From contig CP046174.1 of NCBI GenBank assembly GCA_017161075.1, forward strand, positions 620,001 to 684,000: DNA of 64,000 nucleotides, given 5' to 3'. The first letter of the stretch is position 1; each line of letters starts with the position of its first letter. Below, piece after piece: positions 26,676 to 32,975 of this stretch. The notes under the pieces are model-generated. The model was given only the letters and a program-made list of their open reading frames with translations, did no database searches and was not told the origin of the DNA. This DNA comes from Erysipelotrichaceae bacterium 66202529 (GTDB lineage Bacteria; Bacillota_I; Bacilli_A; Erysipelotrichales; Erysipelotrichaceae). The position numbers were made by a program, and so were the translations under genes.

Positions 26676-26840
26676 AGGAACAGCGGTAGAGAATCCTAAG
26701 CGGACCTATTTGCAAAAAAAGTTGCACACCTATTGACAATCTTGTCAAAAAGGTTTAAAGTAAGTGCAAGGAACAGCGGTAGAGAATCCTAAGCGGACCT
26801 ATTTGCGCAAAAAAACCTCTCTTAATTGAGGGGCTTTTTT
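26676..26840 (+). ncRNA. Tandem-repeat RNA upstream of abiF (candidate RNA antitoxin)
   Basis: Two identical 38-bp direct repeats lie at 26676-26713 and 26769-26806 (period 93). In each, AGGA (nt 1-4) can pair with TCCT (19-22), and GC-GGTAG (8-14) can pair with CTATT-T-GC (31-38), in interleaved order: an H-type pseudoknot. The core TCCTAAGCGGAC is also kept in a diverged copy at 7188. Between the repeats lies TTGACAATCTTGTCAA, a near-palindrome. The unit ends in a Rho-independent terminator (arms 26816-26821 and 26828-26833, flanked by A's and TTTTTT) directly before the abiF ribosome binding site. Promoter, repeats, leaky terminator, toxin gene is the layout of type III toxin-antitoxins. 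No translation start or open frame fits the segment. Confidence 0.75.
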
Positions 26841-26857
26841 GTATAGGAGGAATCGAC

Positions 26858-27814
26858 ATGGCTAAACCATTCAAGACTTTAGAAGAACAAGTTGAGTTGA
26901 TGAAAAATAGGGGATTATACTTTGATGATGAGGAGAAAGCGAAGTCATATTTATTACTTAATAACTACTATAATGTGATAAACTATTATAGTAAATTCTT
27001 CATGAATGGTAATGATTATTATATAAATGGAGCAACATTTGATGAAGTTTCACACGTTTATTATTTTGATAAAGAGATAAAAGGAATTTTCTTTAAAACA
27101 ATCATGGAAATAGAAAAGCATATCAAATCTATTATTGCCTATGTTTTTTCTGAAGAACACCAAGAGGACTTTTCATATCTTAATGCAAAAAGTTTTAAGA
27201 ACAACGATATCATAGATGTAACTCAAACAATAGCATGTCTTTCAAAAATCATCACAAGAAAGCAGCGAGAAAAGGACGATAATTCTGTCAAACATTATAT
27301 GAAAAAGCATCATAATGTACCTCTTTGGGTATTATGTAATTACATGACATTTGGTCAAACTATTATGTTTTATAAGCACATGAAGGATGCGGAACAGAAT
27401 AAGATAGCAAAAATATTCAGCCAATATTTAAGAGGAAATTTAAATATTGAGAATACTATAGTAACTCCAACACATATATTGTCTTACCTTAATAATATAT
27501 GTGAAGTCCGAAACATTGAAGCACATGGCAACAAGTTTTTAGGATTTAAATGCAAAAATAATACGCTATATCTTCCAGAACTTCATTCATTTTATGAAAT
27601 CAATCCTGATTCGCCAAGACAAGATGTCTATAATGTCTTTATAACAATGAATATGTTTCTTGAAAAGCATCAGTTTGCTATAATGAATAATTCGTTGCGA
27701 AAAAGGGCACAGCAATTATCTAAACACGTTAAATCGATAAATCACAATTATATTTTATCATCATTAGGTTTTCCTCAAGACTGGCAAAATAGAAAGTGTT
27801 TACAACAAGATTAA
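26858..27814 (+). CDS. Abi_2/AbiF-family HEPN protein (abortive infection RNase-like toxin)
   Basis: A 318-aa protein of the Abi_2 (AbiD/AbiF) family. The family N-terminus is clear: PFKTLEEQVELMKNRGL, then YYNVINYYSKFF, then KTIMEIEKHIKSIIAYVFSE. The catalytic HEPN motif Rx4H is R218-NIEA-H223 in CEVRNIEAHGNKF. HEPN pairs form a metal-independent RNase, so a dimer is expected. The ribosome binding site AGGAGG is 7 bases from the ATG. The gene is more AT-rich than the phage structural genes and sits outside the late operon, which fits a lysogen-expressed defence moron. Translation probably needs read-through of the terminator that ends the repeat RNA, giving an RNA-to-toxin excess. The family call is firm; control by the RNA is inference. 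Confidence 0.9.
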   Translation: MAKPFKTLEEQVELMKNRGLYFDDEEKAKSYLLLNNYYNVINYYSKFFMNGNDYYINGATFDEVSHVYYFDKEIKGIFFKTIMEIEKHIKSIIAYVFSEEHQEDFSYLNAKSFKNNDIIDVTQTIACLSKIITRKQREKDDNSVKHYMKKHHNVPLWVLCNYMTFGQTIMFYKHMKDAEQNKIAKIFSQYLRGNLNIENTIVTPTHILSYLNNICEVRNIEAHGNKFLGFKCKNNTLYLPELHSFYEINPDSPRQDVYNVFITMNMFLEKHQFAIMNNSLRKRAQQLSKHVKSINHNYILSSLGFPQDWQNRKCLQQD

Positions 27815-27846
27815 GCTACTCTCCACACCAGAGAGTAGCCTTTTTT
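27815..27846 (+). terminator. Terminator after abiF
   Basis: GCTACTCTC (27815-27823) pairs perfectly with GAGAGTAGC (27831-27839), loop CACACCA, then CTTTTTT. The same 9-bp stem recurs at 29024-29048. Confidence 0.92.
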
Positions 27847-27886
27847 GTTAAATATGGAACTTCCAATGTTTTACTACGATAATGAT

Positions 27887-27915
27887 TTGCAATTTTTGAA
27901 GAAATGCTATATAAT
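27887..27915 (+). promoter_or_regulatory. Promoter of small RNA gene 1
   Basis: TTGCAA (27887-27892), 17-base spacer, TATAAT (27910-27915). The predicted start at about 27922 is the first base of the closing stem of the RNA. Confidence 0.85.
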
Positions 27916-27920
27916 TTCGT

Positions 27921-27986
27921 AGTCACTCTTTCATACAGTTTATGCAGTGACAATGGGACAAAAGCCGGCTATAAGCTGGCTTTTTA
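27921..27986 (+). ncRNA. Small RNA gene 1 of a four-gene array
   Basis: About 66 nt. GTCACT (27922-27927) pairs with AGTGAC (27946-27951) around an 18-nt loop containing CATACAGTTTATG. A short single strand (AATGGGACAA) leads to a terminator, AGCCGGCT with AGCTGGCT (27963-27981), then TTTTT. It has no open frame with a ribosome binding site. The design (promoter, stem around a unique loop, terminator) is shared with three following units. Confidence 0.72.
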
Positions 27987-28024
27987 TTATCGAATTAAAA
28001 TTAAGAAAAATTAAATAATTAGAG

Positions 28025-28053
28025 TTTACATACATGTGAATATGTAATATACT
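28025..28053 (+). promoter_or_regulatory. Promoter of small RNA gene 2
   Basis: TTTACA (28025-28030), 17-base spacer, TATACT (28048-28053); the predicted start at about 28060 is the first base of the closing stem. Confidence 0.85.
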
Positions 28054-28059
28054 TTTATT

Positions 28060-28132
28060 GGCTCTCTACCCCTTTCGGAAATACCCCAATATTTTCCCAC
28101 AGAGAGTCAGGCCGGTGTATACCGGCTTTTTA
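28060..28132 (+). ncRNA. Small RNA gene 2 of the array (C-rich loop)
   Basis: About 73 nt. GGCTCTCT (28060-28067) pairs over 8 bp (one wobble) with AGAGAGTC (28101-28108) around a 33-nt loop. The loop is C-rich with three CCC/CCCC tracts (ACCCCTTTC, TACCCC, TTTCCCAC), which would be complementary to purine-rich ribosome binding sites. The terminator is GCCGGT/ACCGGC (28111-28126) with a GTAT loop and a T-run. Confidence 0.74.
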
Positions 28133-28296
28133 AATCTGCAAGCAAATGAAATGTTGATTAAATGTAGGTATGGCATAAAGAAAAGAGCGTCAACGTGTAA
28201 CTCTTTTCAATACTTAGAATTAGAGGTGTGAGTAATAACTATCACTCATTATAATATATGTTAAAACACAAAAAAAGTGCAGAAAAAACAAAATAC
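28133..28296. other. AT-rich gap within the RNA array
   Basis: This gap contains no gene. It holds a hairpin with 8-bp arms, GAAAAGAG (28180-28187) and CTCTTTTC (28201-28208), loop 13, without a T-run on the + strand, and a weaker TGAGT/ACTCA inverted repeat near 28230-28250 beside a TATAAT-like hexamer. It might be a decayed fifth unit. Confidence 0.4.
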
Positions 28297-28324
28297 TTGA
28301 AATTAAAAATATATATGATAGAAT
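28297..28324 (+). promoter_or_regulatory. Promoter of small RNA gene 3
   Basis: TTGAAA (28297-28302), 16-base spacer, TAGAAT (28319-28324); predicted start about 28330. Confidence 0.78.
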
Positions 28325-28329
28325 ATTTT

Positions 28330-28408
28330 CGCCTGTTGTATATTGCCTAGGTATTGAACAAAGGCGGCCACTATCTTTGGCGAAGTTCGGATTTATCCGA
28401 ACTTTTTT
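28330..28408 (+). ncRNA. Small RNA gene 3 of the array
   Basis: About 79 nt. CGCCT (28330-28334) pairs with AGGCG (28362-28366) around a 27-nt loop that contains TGCCTAGGTAT (28344-28354). A second small stem GCC/GGC (28367-28381) and a strong terminator, AAGTTCGGA with TCCGAACTT (28383-28404) and TTTTTT, follow. The loop core is perfectly complementary to the loop of RNA gene 4. Confidence 0.72.
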
Positions 28409-28446
28409 ATTATCTTGCTTAATAACGCTAAAATATTCATAACGTA

Positions 28447-28475
28447 TTTACAAATGTTCATATAAACTATATAAT
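28447..28475 (+). promoter_or_regulatory. Promoter of small RNA gene 4
   Basis: TTTACA (28447-28452), 17-base spacer, TATAAT (28470-28475); predicted start about 28482. Confidence 0.85.
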
Positions 28476-28481
28476 GATTAC

Positions 28482-28557
28482 GTTGCCGCCCATTAAAAAG
28501 AAAGAGATACCTAGGCAGTATTTTGCGGCACTTGACCACCTTAATGGTGGTCTTTTA
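28482..28557 (+). ncRNA. Small RNA gene 4 of the array
   Basis: About 76 nt. TGCCGC (28484-28489) pairs with GCGGCA (28525-28530) around a 35-nt purine-rich loop (AAAAAGAAAGAGATACC) that contains ATACCTAGGCA (28507-28517), complementary to RNA gene 3. The terminator is GACCACC/GGTGGTC (28534-28552) followed by TTTT. A 64-codon open frame crosses this segment but has no ribosome binding site and spans the promoter and terminator. Confidence 0.74.
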
Positions 28558-28575
28558 ATTGATGGTGATCAAACG

Positions 28576-28666
28576 TTTAATCTTTTATCAATGAGTATTA
28601 TAATAAGCCTAATTAGGCATCTAATTCCTCCATATCATATATTGAGATACGCAGATGTATCTCAAT
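28576..28666 (+). promoter_or_regulatory. Promoter and hairpin leader of the Cys-rich gene
   Basis: TTTAAT (28576-28581), 17-base spacer and TATAAT (28599-28604) suggest a start near 28611. The leader contains GCCTAATTAGGC (28608-28619) and a perfect 10-bp hairpin, ATTGAGATAC (28641-28650) with GTATCTCAAT (28657-28666), ending 8 bases before the AAGGAGG ribosome binding site. Such a stem may stabilise the mRNA or control translation. Confidence 0.65.
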
Positions 28667-28688
28667 AACACGTAAGGAGGAAATATAT

Positions 28689-28910
28689 ATGTGTAACAGA
28701 TGTGAATGTAATGCTTATGACTTTAACGATTATGATTTTGACAGATTCGAGTGTGATAGAAATTGTAGATGCGATGATTATGGTACAAACGCATTGAATG
28801 AATCAGAACGAGTAGCTTGCAACACAATGCGTCGTGACTGTAGAGAAAATCGCTGCGCACGACAATTTGTACGCTGCATGAGAAATGCCCGGTGCGGATC
28901 TAATTGGTAA
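28689..28910 (+). CDS. Cys-rich small protein (73 aa)
   Basis: Eleven cysteines in 73 residues, many as CxxCxC or similar (MCNRCECNAYD, RNCRCDDYG, then MRRDCRENRCARQF and RCMRNARCGSNW). The N-terminal half is acidic and aromatic and the C-terminal half strongly basic. The ribosome binding site AAGGAGG is excellent. It could be a metal-binding or disulfide-rich protein; Cys-rich proteins of this type are common in spore coats, and the next two genes look spore-related. I do not recognise the family. Confidence 0.8.
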   Translation: MCNRCECNAYDFNDYDFDRFECDRNCRCDDYGTNALNESERVACNTMRRDCRENRCARQFVRCMRNARCGSNW

Positions 28911-29023
28911 CTTGCACTAAAACTTAATGTATATTTGTTCACTCTGATTTAGCTTTTAACTGTGTATTTGTGATTGCATCAGTAAAAATGTAATTTAAGA
29001 GTCTGTATATGAATAGCCAATTT

Positions 29024-29048
29024 GCTACTCTCCACATTGGAGAGTAGC
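29024..29048 (+). repeat. Second copy of the abiF terminator stem
   Basis: GCTACTCTC / GAGAGTAGC with loop CACATTG, the same 9-bp stem and first four loop bases as at 27815-27839. The following sequence (ATTGTTTGT) is a weaker T-run. It may terminate the Cys-rich gene. Confidence 0.8.
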
Positions 29049-29063
29049 ATTGTTTGTATCAAT

Positions 29064-29453
29064 TCATTTATCATATAATTCGTGATGCTCTATATCAATT
29101 GTGTTTGTCTTTGGTGTCCTGCCATTACAGCATTGCATAATAACGGTCAAAGTGGAATTTGTGTTAGGAAATATCTGTACACCGTTGATTATTTCTTTAT
29201 CAAAATCATCTTTTATAACTTGTACATCATATTGTGCATAAGGACATGCCTGTGGAATGCTATGCAAGGAATGTGTGCTGTCTGGGGTAGGGAGAGTAAT
29301 AGGTTCACTTAGTCCCTTTTCATCGGTATAACATCCCATTATAAAGTTAGAAGCACTGTCTGTTCTCTCATACACTCTTATAGCTGCCTGATTAACAGGA
29401 GCACCGTTTGCTTCCATAGTTTCAATTGTTAATGTGCCTGTCATTTCACTCAC
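29064..29453 (-). CDS. Prealbumin-like / carboxypeptidase-regulatory-like protein, spore-cortex-enzyme prepeptide type
   Basis: A 129-aa single beta-sandwich domain. It starts MSEMTGTLTIETMEANGAPV and has AAIRVYERTDSAS, EPITLPTPD, PYAQYDVQVIKDDF and GVQIFPNTNSTLTVIM. The PYAxYDV...GVQIFP pattern resembles the N-terminal domain of clostridial spore cortex-lytic proteins. GGAGGTGAGTGA precedes the ATG on the minus strand. It is oriented against its neighbours. Function unknown; a spore surface role is an inference. Confidence 0.72.
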   Translation of the reverse strand: MSEMTGTLTIETMEANGAPVNQAAIRVYERTDSASNFIMGCYTDEKGLSEPITLPTPDSTHSLHSIPQACPYAQYDVQVIKDDFDKEIINGVQIFPNTNSTLTVIMQCCNGRTPKTNTIDIEHHELYDK

Positions 29454-29668
29454 CTCCGATATAAACTATGCAAAGGCGATTGCGATGTGTCATTAAAAAA
29501 TATATAGTAACCTGTTATCTATATAGGTATTTTTATTTATTACTATGAAAATAATAAATTTAATTATGCATATTGGTCTTTATAGTTATATCGCACTACA
29601 CAATAGATACTCTTGTATCTACGGTATTCGTACACCAATAAGCAGCTGTTTCTACAGACGGATAACTT

Positions 29669-30082
29669 TTAGGTACTCACGAGCTCGCACATCTGGAAAT
29701 GGTATCTGCCATTCTTTATCAGCTCACAAGAAATCTGAGTGTGGAGGAAATTGAAGAAGGCGGCTTTGCAGCCTATTATGTCGATCATACAACCGGAGTG
29801 TGGACACAGGCAGCAAGCGGGGCACCGTTTACGGCCTCCTACTATCAGTCAAAGGGTGATCCTGTCACTGATTTGTTTGAGGATATGGGCGCAGAGCAAA
29901 AGGCGCGGACAACCTATGAGAATCTGATACGTGCTGCCAGTGATCCGGATGTAATCGCACCACTTCGCTTCCTGAGAGAACGTGAAATCGTACACTTTCA
30001 GCGATTCGGGGAAGCACTTGCCTACGTTCAGAGTCAGCTTAACGCAGAAAATTACTATCAGTGTAATCCTGCATTTGACTGA
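29669..30082 (+). pseudogene. cotJC: 5'-truncated cotJC (spore coat manganese catalase)
   Basis: The readable part starts at GTHELAHLEMVSAILYQLT, the ferritin-like helix with the metal-binding ExxH of CotJC/manganese catalases, and runs to a normal-looking C-terminus (REIVHFQRFGEALAYVQ). Upstream of about 29668 the frame is closed by a TAA and the sequence is unrelated, so roughly the first 40% of the usual ~190-residue protein is missing. A likely explanation is insertion of the prophage or another element; in that case the junction is an attachment site and the 5' part lies beyond the other end. A plain deletion is the alternative. A 9-bp hairpin (30087-30107) follows the stop. Confidence 0.8.
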
Positions 30083-30229
30083 AACAGCGGATGTTGAACA
30101 TCCGCTACATACAACATATAATACACAGGAATATGAAATAACTTCATAATTTTACTCTGCCAAAGTTATGCAGATATAGCAAAATCATTGGCAAAACAGG
30201 AATATCTATCCGTATTCTTTAAAACTATA

Positions 30230-30257
30230 TTTACAAATTCGTTTCGTATAGTATAAT
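30230..30257 (+). promoter_or_regulatory. Promoter of the merR-family gene
   Basis: TTTACA (30230-30235), 16-base spacer, TATAAT (30252-30257), 20 bases before the start codon. Confidence 0.8.
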
Positions 30258-30277
30258 ACAAAAGGCGGGGTGATGAC

Positions 30278-31075
30278 ATGCAATATAAAATTGGAAAAAT
30301 TGCGAAGATCATGGGGGTTACACCGGAGGCAATCCGGCATTATGAACGACTGGGATTGATTATCCCATTCAAAGATCCGGATACGAACTATCGTTACTAT
30401 ACAAATGAACAAATCGATCAGCTGCTCTATATACAGCGGTTCTCACACATGGGAATATCACTGTCTGATATCCGTGAGAATATACTCAGAGGCAATGTTC
30501 ATTCCCATCGGGAAATGGTCAATCAGAAGCGCAAGGATTATGTTCAGGAAATACAGCACCTGCAACAAAAGCTTATGAATATGGATCACTATATCGATAT
30601 TTTAAAGCTGACCGCATACTGTCTGTATAATTGCATTCTCATTCAGAAGCCCGGCTTCTTCTTCATTTCACAAAAGGACTGTCTGAATATGAAGGAGGAC
30701 GCAAAAGACTCAGTACAATTCAATATCTTTCAAAAAAATGCGGATATGTTTTTCCAATGCTCTTTACTTTGTGAGGAGGATGGCGCTAGAAGCAGCAGGA
30801 ACGGTTTTGGTATTTATGAGGATTGTGCTGTTGCAATTGGTGTCAGTGAAGAATACGGGTTTCAATACTTTGCAGGCGGGGATGCAGTCATATATGCATA
30901 TGAACAATCAGATAAGCGTTCTGCCCTGACACACGAAAAAATACACTCCTTTTTTCAAAGAGAACATCTTACTCCGAAAGGGCCTGTTTGCCAAAGACTT
31001 GTATATCGTACCTTTGAAGATCATGCCAGTGCCAATCTTGTTGAAATGCTCATGATTCCTTACATTCGTCAGTGA
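30278..31075 (+). CDS. MerR-family transcriptional regulator with C-terminal effector domain
   Basis: A 265-aa regulator. The N-terminal winged helix is IGKIAKIMGVTPEAIRHYERLG, the classic MerR signature, followed by NYRYYTNEQIDQLLYIQRF and a coiled-coil dimer helix to about residue 105. The C-terminal ~150 residues are a GyrI-like ligand or sensor domain by size (ending LVEMLMIPYIRQ). GGCGGGGTGATGAC precedes the ATG. No gene for a transported drug is adjacent, so the target is unknown. Confidence 0.88.
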   Translation: MQYKIGKIAKIMGVTPEAIRHYERLGLIIPFKDPDTNYRYYTNEQIDQLLYIQRFSHMGISLSDIRENILRGNVHSHREMVNQKRKDYVQEIQHLQQKLMNMDHYIDILKLTAYCLYNCILIQKPGFFFISQKDCLNMKEDAKDSVQFNIFQKNADMFFQCSLLCEEDGARSSRNGFGIYEDCAVAIGVSEEYGFQYFAGGDAVIYAYEQSDKRSALTHEKIHSFFQREHLTPKGPVCQRLVYRTFEDHASANLVEMLMIPYIRQ

Positions 31076-31212
31076 AAAAGGAATCTTTTTTTTGTTAAAA
31101 ATAACGAGCTGCTCTCCTACATCTAATAATTATTCTTACGATTCTGTTTGATTTCTTGACTTTATTCCTGCATCTCGGGGATAATACAGACAATAAGACA
31201 GGATGTGATAAG

Positions 31213-32316
31213 ATGCTTGGTAGGAATATAAAAAAACTGCGAACTGAATATGAAATCAGTCAGCGCAGACTTGCGGATTATATGCACATAAAGGAGGAAC
31301 AGCTGCAGGAATGGGAACAGGGAAAAAGCTTTCCAAATGATGAACAGCTGGATCGTCTGGCCACTCTGTTTCAGGTAAGTGTCAGCGAATTGTGTGATGC
31401 AGATGAGAGTAGCGATAAACAAAAAAAGAAGCAGCCAGTTGCTCAGGATAAAAAAGAAAAAAAGCAGAAAGTGAAAAAAGGAAAGACGAAAAAGAAAACG
31501 AAACGGAAAACAAGACATAAAACGGATTATAAAACAAAAAAGGAAACTGTTGTGAAAAAGCGCAGGGTATGGCCTCTGGTGCTGCTGCTATTGCTGGTAC
31601 TGGCGGGTGCTGTAGCAGCAGGTGGTTATGTATATTGGAAATACGGAGATGAATTGTTTTCACAAAAAGAAAAATACCGTAAAGAGGATATGGCAGGTAC
31701 CTTTACGGCTGAGAATGCACACGACGGGACGCCTGCATCACTGGTTTTGAAAAGTGATGGAACCTTTACCTTTATAGTAAATAATTGTCAGGTGATGAAT
31801 GAGCTGGATGGAACATGGAGCATTACAGATAAAAATATCAAGCTGCATAATACGCAGGGAACGTATACATTCGCAATCCGCAGCAGTAATCAGCTGCGCT
31901 TCGAGGGAGAATCCATCGGCTGTGGTCCATATCAAAAGGATATCTTCACTCGTGGTACTGCAATCCAGAATCCGCAGAAAGAGGAAGAACCGAAGGAGTC
32001 TGAGAATGATGATATTGCCGGCAGCTACAGCGGCAGTCACAGTACCCTAGTTGTTTCCAATGTGACAGCTACTTCCTTTTCCTATACATTAACAAGTCTG
32101 AATCCGGATGATGCACAGCAGGTAGCTACGATTGAGGGAACTGCACAGCGAAGCGGTAATACGGCAGCCTTCAGCTTCAGCGATGATGGCTTTGGTACGC
32201 AGGGAACCGGAACCTTTACTTTTCAGGGTACGCAGGTGGTATTCTCCATACAGAAAACACAGGCAAACGCAGAAGCCGCATGGGGAATACTGGACGAAGG
32301 AACCCTATCCCGTTAA
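31213..32316 (+). CDS. XRE-type HTH protein anchored by one membrane segment, with extracytoplasmic beta domains
   Basis: A 367-aa protein. Residues 1-60 are an XRE DNA-binding domain (NIKKLRTEYEISQRRLADY). Then comes a very Lys-rich linker (KKQKVKKGKTKKKTKRKTR), one transmembrane helix (VWPLVLLLLLVLAGAVAAG), and two beta-rich outer domains of ~95 residues (GTFTAENAHDGTPAS and GSYSGSHSTLVVSNVT). This is a one-component sensor layout, like RodZ or anti-sigma-type proteins. I prefer the ATG at 31213, where the HTH begins; an upstream in-frame start at 31156 lacks a ribosome binding site. Confidence 0.8.
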   Translation: MLGRNIKKLRTEYEISQRRLADYMHIKEEQLQEWEQGKSFPNDEQLDRLATLFQVSVSELCDADESSDKQKKKQPVAQDKKEKKQKVKKGKTKKKTKRKTRHKTDYKTKKETVVKKRRVWPLVLLLLLVLAGAVAAGGYVYWKYGDELFSQKEKYRKEDMAGTFTAENAHDGTPASLVLKSDGTFTFIVNNCQVMNELDGTWSITDKNIKLHNTQGTYTFAIRSSNQLRFEGESIGCGPYQKDIFTRGTAIQNPQKEEEPKESENDDIAGSYSGSHSTLVVSNVTATSFSYTLTSLNPDDAQQVATIEGTAQRSGNTAAFSFSDDGFGTQGTGTFTFQGTQVVFSIQKTQANAEAAWGILDEGTLSR

Positions 32317-32975
32317 GTCATATGGTACAGAATACGACAAAGGCTTGTGGAAAAACAGATAGACAAGAGCAGTAAAGGATAAACATAAAAGTAAGGAAAT
32401 ATCAAAATATGCAAATAGCTGGTTAAGCATACAGCTTCTACGCAGCAAAGCTGTAAGGAGCCTTATTTAAGAAAGCTATCTGATAACGAGGAGCATTAGA
32501 AAAAAGATTGATACCTGGCTGTATTCTCTGCCACATCAGACAAGCCGCTGATCTAGCTTACCTTATAATTGGCAGCTTCCCTAGTGTAGAATATCAGTTA
32601 TTAACCGAGACAAATGCAAGTTTCTGGTTTTTATTAAATAAAATATGGCAGCACAGGTTATTGATCTTTACTCGCTTTAGGCTACAGAGCTGCATAACGA
32701 AAAAGAAGAAGTAAATTTCCTATGGATGTTTAGATTACAATAAATAAGCATTAGCCTTACACCATCTTCCCTTATTCATTTGCTTTCAAATCTCCCGACA
32801 TCATGAGTCGCATGATCCCTGACACCAAAACCACTTAGGTACTTTAATTCTTCTTTTGCATTTTAGATAATCTATTTCTTGTATATTACACCTTAAGCAA
32901 TAATCTATGCTAAAGGCTCAGCGATCCGCATATCTTTTTTAGCAGGCTGCATGATGTCAGTCTCCTATCTGCAGA
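32317..32975. other. Intergenic region, 0.66 kb
   Basis: I see no convincing gene here. A 68-codon frame at 32508 lacks a ribosome binding site. At 32700-32728 there is a partial copy of a dispersed palindromic element (AAAAAGAAGAAGTAAATTTC) whose full copies are at 40441 and 63852. Confidence 0.5.

Noticed and set aside
26676..26806. The two 38-bp repeats as a CRISPR array
   Set aside because: There are only two copies, with a 55-base spacer, no cas genes, and a promoter and terminator layout typical of repeat-RNA toxin-antitoxins.
28474..28668. 64-codon open frame across small RNA gene 4
   Set aside because: It overlaps a consensus promoter and a strong terminator and has no ribosome binding site.
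29545..29754. Separate gene upstream of the cotJC remnant
   Set aside because: It has no ribosome binding site, its composition is not protein-like, and it overlaps the remnant in another frame.
32508..32714. 68-codon frame in the 32.3-33.0 kb gap
   Set aside because: It lacks a ribosome binding site, coding-type composition and recognisable motifs.
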